A stretch of DNA of 64,000 bases from Numida meleagris (lineage: Eukaryota; Chordata; Aves; Galliformes; Numididae). The DNA lies in the NCBI RefSeq assembly GCF_002078875.1, contig NC_034409.1:61085244-61149243 (forward strand), read 5' to 3'. Shown here piece by piece: positions 58,122 to 64,000 of this stretch. A program made the position numbers and the translations under genes. The notes beneath the pieces were generated by a model. That model had not been told where the DNA came from. It did not search any database and was given only the letters and a program-made list of their open reading frames with translations. Numbering within the stretch: the stretch's first letter is position 1; every line of letters begins with the position of its first letter.

Positions 58122-61100
58122 TCAGAAGTTATGTGTTCTTGTAGTAGTATGCAGAAAAAGTGGATTAAAAGAGAAATCGGGAATGGACTGCCCTGGGCTA
58201 TTTGTGGAGACTGGAAAGTCAAAGGCACACACAGTCCTCATCACCATCCCTGGAGACAGCATTAGGAACTTTTCCCATAAAACAGTACATAGCATATAAA
58301 TTATACTACAGTGTGTCAAGGTACGGGAGCTGAGGTCTGATGCTCTCCCGGCAGTGCATAACCTGGATCTTTGTGAGTTAGTGTAGCCAGAGGCACAAAG
58401 GACAAATGATTAACGACTGGTCCTTTTGCTAAGTGCAGTGAAGACGCCAGCTGCTTTCACTCACCTTCAGTTTTGGCAGAACACATTAGAAATGGGGATT
58501 TTGATATATGTGGTTAAGTTGTATAAGGTGGTACACTCATACCATCCTGGAACAGAATCAGCCAGAGTCGGTGGAACTCAGTAAGAATCACACCAAGACC
58601 CTGTTGTAAAGGTCAGTAAAACTTAATGAAGAGACTGAGAACAGAGTTTGGATTAAACTCAGGTCAGGATGTAAATAACCAACGTCAGACCATATTTTCG
58701 TTGGATATTCATTCTGGAGCTAGTGCAGGAATGACTGTGTGTATTTCCTGTACGAAGTTGCACAAGAGGCAGAATGGACAGTCATTACAGCTTCATTTGT
58801 CCTTAGGTTCATTAGGCACTTGCTGGACTAGTGCTGAGTAGTAGGAACCCCTCTTCCTTGCCCTATGGAAATTTCCAGCACATTTGAAAGAAAGCAGTAA
58901 TTTTGCGCTCAGTCCTTGCAAGCCACCTTAAGCAGTTGGCAGGGCAATTTTATTACTCTGGTAGAAGCCGTAGCCTGGTTAAACATTCCACTGAAATAGG
59001 ATAGCGCTGTAACGCGGCAGCCTGCTCTGAGGTGCCTAACCCGGCCATCCCCTCTGGGTAATGGATCAGCCCTGGAAGCCCTCAGGAATGCCTGGGGTGC
59101 CTTGTGGGGAGCAGGCCCCCCATGCCGGCGTTTGGCTGGGCCCCTGCAGCCTGTGCTTTGCAAACTTCAGCCTAGGTTCAGCCTTTGCGTGCCTATGGGT
59201 TTGTTCTCTCTGGGGCATGGAGCAGCCTCCCAGTTCCTGCTTTCTTTGTGGTTTTTGTGAAGGGTGTGGCACAGGCTGGTTTGACACTGGGAGCAGGACA
59301 TGATGTGAGATTTAGTATAGGAGGAGAAGGGACAGTATTTCAGAGACTGCTTTTCAGATTCCTTGTGTCGTAAGCTGGAGCTCTTTCCAGAGACTGTACA
59401 CAACTGTGATTCTTCCCCATAGCAACCCCTGTTGTGTAAATAAAGCTGGTGAAGAAATGTGTCTGTGCCCTCAGGGAAGGCTGACAGTGTGCTTTCTGCA
59501 CCAGAGGTATACAGGATTCACCATAATACATCAAACCATTAGTCCGTCTCACACGTTTGGCTGCCCTTGGCTAGCAGTCAGTATTTGGTGATTCAGAGGA
59601 AAGAGGCAACATTGCAGGTGGCTCTTCTGCTACATAGGGATGGTGCTGGTGGGTTCAGGGGCACAGACACAACAAATCCTTCGCAAAGAGAGATGGAGCT
59701 TGGCAATTAAGGCCAAATGAAGCTTTGGGCTCGGATTTGGTGTTGTCAGCATTGATGAGAAATTTCAGACATTCCTGAAGATTGTCCTGAAATTCCAGTC
59801 GCTTTTTTGCTGCTGTTTTAATCACCGCTTGGCCATTTGTAAACCTAAACCAGAAGCTGAGGTTTTGAGGTTTGGATCAGAATCAAGGAAGTAAGCTTGC
59901 CCACGGGGATTGTATCCAAGTTCCAGAGATTTCTGGAGTAATTCTAGAGCCTCATCTTAAACCCCTTAACAGAAGGTCTTACTTCAGCTGACTCAAAATT
60001 CAAGCATCAAATAGTCTCTAATCCAGGGTACCTAGAAGTCAATACCCAAACTTACCTCAACCTCTGCTCTATCAGTTCCTCTTTATTTAGATGACTTGTT
60101 TTCTGTTAATATGAGAACGAAGTCAGGCATTATTGCAGAAAGAAGTCTCACTCTGTGCTATGTTTCCTAATCTTCTAATGGTATTCCTGCTTCTTCTGTA
60201 GAATTGCTCCTGTTTTGCCTGACGGGGTGCTTCCTAATCTGCTAATGTTTCAGCACTGCAAGCTGAGCTCTCCTGCTGTGGGTGGCTGTGTGGGGCTTGG
60301 AGTATCCCTGAGGCCTGGTGGCCCACTCTCAGTGCTGTAATGGTCATAGCAGGCTTTTCCAAACAGCCTTGTGAGAAACGTTTTGTTCTCCGTGTTGGCT
60401 GTGTTCCTGGGTCCCCTTATTGTTACAGGCTCTTCCCGTTCCCATAAGCTAGAGTTACGGTTCTCTCCCTTTCGCCCACATGAGATGGTGTCTAGTTTTA
60501 ATTTAGGGTCCTGTTTCTCTGGGTTTTATGTTCATCAGTATGCCTGCTTTAGTTTCCTACTTAGCATAGCTGCCCCATAAATGTTGTATTGTCCCACACT
60601 GAGAGGTCCCTCTGTCATCAGAGCTTTGTTTGGTGTCAGGGCAGGGTGTCCCATGCAGAGCACTGAGAAGACCCTCAATAGCACAGGCAAATGAAAATAA
60701 GAAAATTATAATTTGAGAATTTCTGGAATGACCTTCAGGAGGGCTGCTTTAGCGGTTTTCCTTGCCCTAAGGTCATGTCAGCCCTACCTGCAACATTCCT
60801 GGTGGATGTTTGTCCAGCCTGTTCCTTATCTTCAGTCCTCTTTTCCTTTACTCTCGCTCCTTGCCCTGGAGGTGACTGCCTCCAGTCACTTCTAAACCAG
60901 GTTGTGTAGGACAATAGTTTTGTCGCTATGTCCACAGAGATCACAGAAGCAACACACTTGAGTGGAATTGAGTTACTGTCTTCAAGGTGAATCCAGGGAA
61001 GAAAATGGCTGCAGCAATTTTGAGCAAAATGACAAATATAAATGACAACGGAGAAATAAATATGTATATATTTTCATGGAAATAGTGCACTACATTTTCT

Positions 61101-62154
61101 ACAGCATGAAGTTTCACAGATCTTGACTGGAAATCAACTTGCAAGTGGATATTTTGGGAATGGTGCATCTACATGAAAGCAACAATCTGTTGAGTCACTA
61201 GGAAAATCCTCAGCCAGGATAGAAAAAGTAATGGGTTAGCTATATACTCTAAAGAAATTAAGGTTGACTTAAAGGATTCTTGCACAGTTGACATCCAGCT
61301 TTGCATTCTAACAGATCCTGTATAAAAAAAACCTTGGAAGGCTGTTTGAGTAGACTTAATGTGCTGTGGTGTTTGGATCAGCTGGGAAAAATGTACTTAA
61401 AGGTTCCTGAAAGCTGTATGAATTACTTTGTTGAACTTTCCTGGGCACAGTCGTGTTGTGAAAAGAAAAACAGATGGCAAAAAATGGCTGAGTGTAGACT
61501 TGCCATTTTCTTTATTTTTGCAGGTACTTCACCATGCTCAGGGGAGAGAAACCTCATACATATGTTGCTTCTTCTTCATGGCATTTATTCAGACACTTGG
61601 AATATCAAAATGCCAAATTCATTGGTGGCTAAAAGCACACAAAAGAAACATGATTCTTTTTGCAAGAAGTCCTTACTGCTGTAAAAGACAATGCTGCATG
61701 TGTGAATAAGAGCGGGCAGAAAGCCTCCCAGTCTGTCTCTGGGTGCCATGAATACGATTTGCTGCATCGAGGTGGTAACACATGGAGGCAAATACTAGCT
61801 TTAATTAACTTGTTACCACAGTAGAACCAGCCTTTGCTGCCTCCCATGTCTCTAGTCTCTACGGGCATGGCTTCACTGAAGCCTGCAGTTGAAGGGGAGA
61901 GTGCCAGGAATTGCACTTGCACTGATCATAACCAGGTGGAACATCTGCTTTTCATGCCAGTCCCCCTGAGGGCCAGAGAGGGATTTTTTAAATTATTGTT
62001 TTTGTAAAAGAAGGAACACTGTATGCAGAGCTGCGGAGTGTGAGTCAGCAGTTGAGGATGTGGTCACTGGGAGCAAGTTGATAGAAACCCATGTAGATGT
62101 TCCAGGATTAAAGGTATTTTTGTTTCAAAAATAATGTCAGGTGTTACCATGTAC

Positions 62155-62174
62155 AAAAAAAAAAAAAAAAAAAA
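62155..62174 (+). repeat. Poly-A run (20 A)
   Basis: Simple A run in B4GALNT3 intron 1; no retroposon body recognised upstream. Confidence 0.85.
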
Positions 62175-63291
62175 GCAAGAAAATGGAGTCTGCAAAGTAG
62201 AAAATTAGTTTGATCTTAAAAGCAGGAATAAGGATACAAACTTAGACTTCTATGAAAATGCCTGATTTTGTGCCCTTCTGTCAACCTGCTCGTTTTTACA
62301 AGCACTGCCAACTACTGTAGCTCAAGCAAGGTGCAAGGCAAACATCTTGATCTCCATCAGTAACCAGTTTTGAAGCAAATCCCACGCTTTAAAAACAATG
62401 GCTGGCGAAAGCCCTTCTCTGGAAGTGCAATACTGTGATGCGAATTACTCAAATACCCTTAATCTTGGTATGACCGGGAGCTGCTCTTTTTAACACAGGC
62501 TGTGGCTGCATTGAGAAATCAATTGCTGTGCATGGACAATGTAAAAAGTGAAAGTCTGTTGACTTTTGACAGGACCATCTGACAAGGAGGTAGATACGAA
62601 GTCAGTCTGTGCAGCAGGCGTCTCGGGGTGCAGCAGGACAGCTGCCACGCACCTGGAGCTTGCCAGCAGTTTATGATTTTAACTGTGCCACTATTACGGG
62701 CATAATGTTGATAACAGATATTTTATTATCTGGAAGTCTGTACATGTGTTTTGTGTGGTTAAGATGACCCGTAGATTACTGCCAAAAAGAAGCAGAATAG
62801 GAAGGGCTTCACCCCTTTGCCGTAGAGATTAGCAGTGCCAGAAACAGTCTTTATTGTATGTTCTTAACATCAGCAGTAAATGCTCTTCTTCTCAGGCCTC
62901 ATTTGGGTGCATTTCACCTCCTTTCCCTGAAGTCCAAAGTACCCTCCCTCTCTCTTTCTCCCCAGCTCTAATTCTTCATGGCTCCTTAGTGCAGTTTTGC
63001 AGAGGAGAAGAGAGGAAGGTAAGGAAAGATTCACTGCCTGATCAGAGAGGTGAGGATGGGCAGGAGGGAAATCCTTCCACTGCTTAGGGCCGCTGCTGGC
63101 TGTATCACCCTGGGCCAGGAATTACAGCTGTGCAGGTGAAGCTGTGCCTCTACAGCTGGGCTCCTGGTCTGACTGCTGGCTGTGGCTGTTCTGTGGCCTG
63201 AAGGGAGCTGGCTCCTGACCCTCCTCTGCCTTCAGCATGGCAGTGAGAGAAGGAATGGTCGGAGTCAGTTCATTCTAACATACACTAGAGT

Positions 63292-63700
63292 CATGGAATC
63301 ACAGAATACCCTGAGTTGGAAGGGACTCTTAAAGATCCTTGAGTCCAACTCCTGGCTCCCCGCAGCACCACCCAAAACTCAGACCCTATGTCTGAGAGCA
63401 GTGTCCCAGTGCCCCTTGAACTCTGGCACTTGGGGCTGTGCCCATGGCCCTGGCCTGTTCCATGCCCACCGCCCTCTGGTGCGGAACCTGTCCCTAACCC
63501 CCAGCTGCCGCTCCCCTGACACAGCTCCATGCCGTTTCCTCGGGCCCTGTCGCTGTCACAGAGAGCAGAGCTCTGCTCTGCCCCTCCGCTCCCTGTGAGG
63601 AGCAGCAGCCCGTGAGGCCTCCCCTCACCAACTCTGCTCTGGGCTGAGCAAACCCAGGGCCCTCAGCTGCTCCGCACACACCTTGTCCTCCACCAGCCAC
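63292..63700 (-). mobile_element. CR1 LINE 3' fragment
   Basis: GTCATGGAATCACAGAATAC, TGAGTTGGAAGGGACTCTTA and CAACTCCTGGCTCCCCGCAG, then GCTGAGCAAACCCAGGGCCC and CTCAGCTGCTCCGCACACAC. Antisense, about 400 bases, of a GC-rich CR1 subfamily unlike most other copies here. Confidence 0.88.
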
Positions 63701-64000
63701 TGCTGATTGGATTCTTCCTTTCTGTAGGAAATGCTCTTCCTATACCTAGAGGGCAATAGCAGCAAGGGAGTACCTGGCGGATGAGGCTGGAGGTGAGGCT
63801 GCACGAGTGCCCTGGGTGATTACAGCTGCTCATTTCCTCCCTTGTTCCTCCAGGCAGCACTCTGCCTTTTCCTCAGTCAGCCTTTCTATACTTCTGATGT
63901 TCTGCAGCCTGATGCCAGAATTTGCAAACTCATGGACAGTAAAGCTATGCACCTTTGCAGAGCAGTGAGGAAGAAAGGCGTAATTCCTGTCTGCACAACC

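Larger units (their letters stand above)
33587..64000 (+). other. B4GALNT3: B4GALNT3 intron 1 (presumed, runs off the right edge)
   Basis: From the exon 1 donor to the window end no exon resembling the B4GALNT3 stem (YGSWRELAKA-like), PA14 or catalytic region was recognised, so the whole stretch is probably intron 1. It contains four sense and six antisense CR1 pieces, several simple repeats and an exon-like segment at 40415-40493. Gene-free blocks at 34772-36132, 42004-44463, 44791-50525, 51763-57055 and 58122-63291 show no recognisable gene. An independent gene or lncRNA inside cannot be excluded. Confidence 0.6.

Noticed and set aside
57440..58228. ORFs of 80 and 189 codons near 57.4-58.2 kb as a host gene
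   Set aside because: They lie within the degenerate CR1 copy; the plus-strand reading is CR1 reverse-transcriptase sequence and the minus one is its shadow.

Overview
This is a vertebrate nuclear window, almost certainly from a galliform bird (chicken, turkey or a relative). The repeats say so directly. There are about fifteen CR1 LINE fragments, several keeping the avian CR1 3' end with ATTCTATG-type octamers, plus one degenerate mariner of the Galluhop type. Multi-exon genes have GT-AG introns and CpG-island first exons. The gene order KDM5A - CCDC77 - B4GALNT3 matches the known conserved block of human 12p13.33. There is no prokaryotic or CRISPR-like content. No tRNA or rRNA gene was recognised.

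Layout. (1) 825-12499, minus strand: the first seven coding exons of KDM5A, an H3K4 demethylase. They cover JmjN, ARID and the linker up to just before PHD1; the gene runs off the left edge. The start codon lies in an assembly gap (N, 12500-12614) inside a CpG island at about 12000-13430. (2) 13431-15360: intergenic, holding a CR1 fragment with part of its reverse-transcriptase frame. (3) 15594-26786, plus strand: a complete CCDC77 in eleven coding exons, which join without a frame break into 492 codons plus stop. Its compact promoter carries a ZNF143/THAP11-type element, an NRF1-like site and two CCAAT boxes. Intron 4 has a GC donor and holds the Galluhop copy. (4) 26787-32571: CCDC77 3' flank with candidate polyadenylation signals. 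(5) 33100-33900: the B4GALNT3 CpG island. Its first coding exon (33469-33586) encodes the type II membrane anchor and is cut on its 5' side by a second N gap (33284-33468). (6) 33587-64000: presumed intron 1 of B4GALNT3, about 30 kb, rich in CR1 pieces in both orientations; no downstream B4GALNT3 exon was recognised.

The three genes are not a pathway. KDM5A is a nuclear chromatin eraser, CCDC77 a coiled-coil protein linked to centrosomes, and B4GALNT3 a Golgi glycosyltransferase. They share a conserved chromosomal block, with KDM5A and CCDC77 divergent from separate CpG islands about 3 kb apart.

I did not find a convincing new biological system. The more useful leads are the GC-AG intron of CCDC77, its duplicated promoter module, both first exons falling into sequence gaps, an exon-like 79-base segment in the B4GALNT3 intron, a long polypyrimidine tract just downstream of the B4GALNT3 promoter, and an unexplained multi-frame open region near 47.2-48.3 kb.
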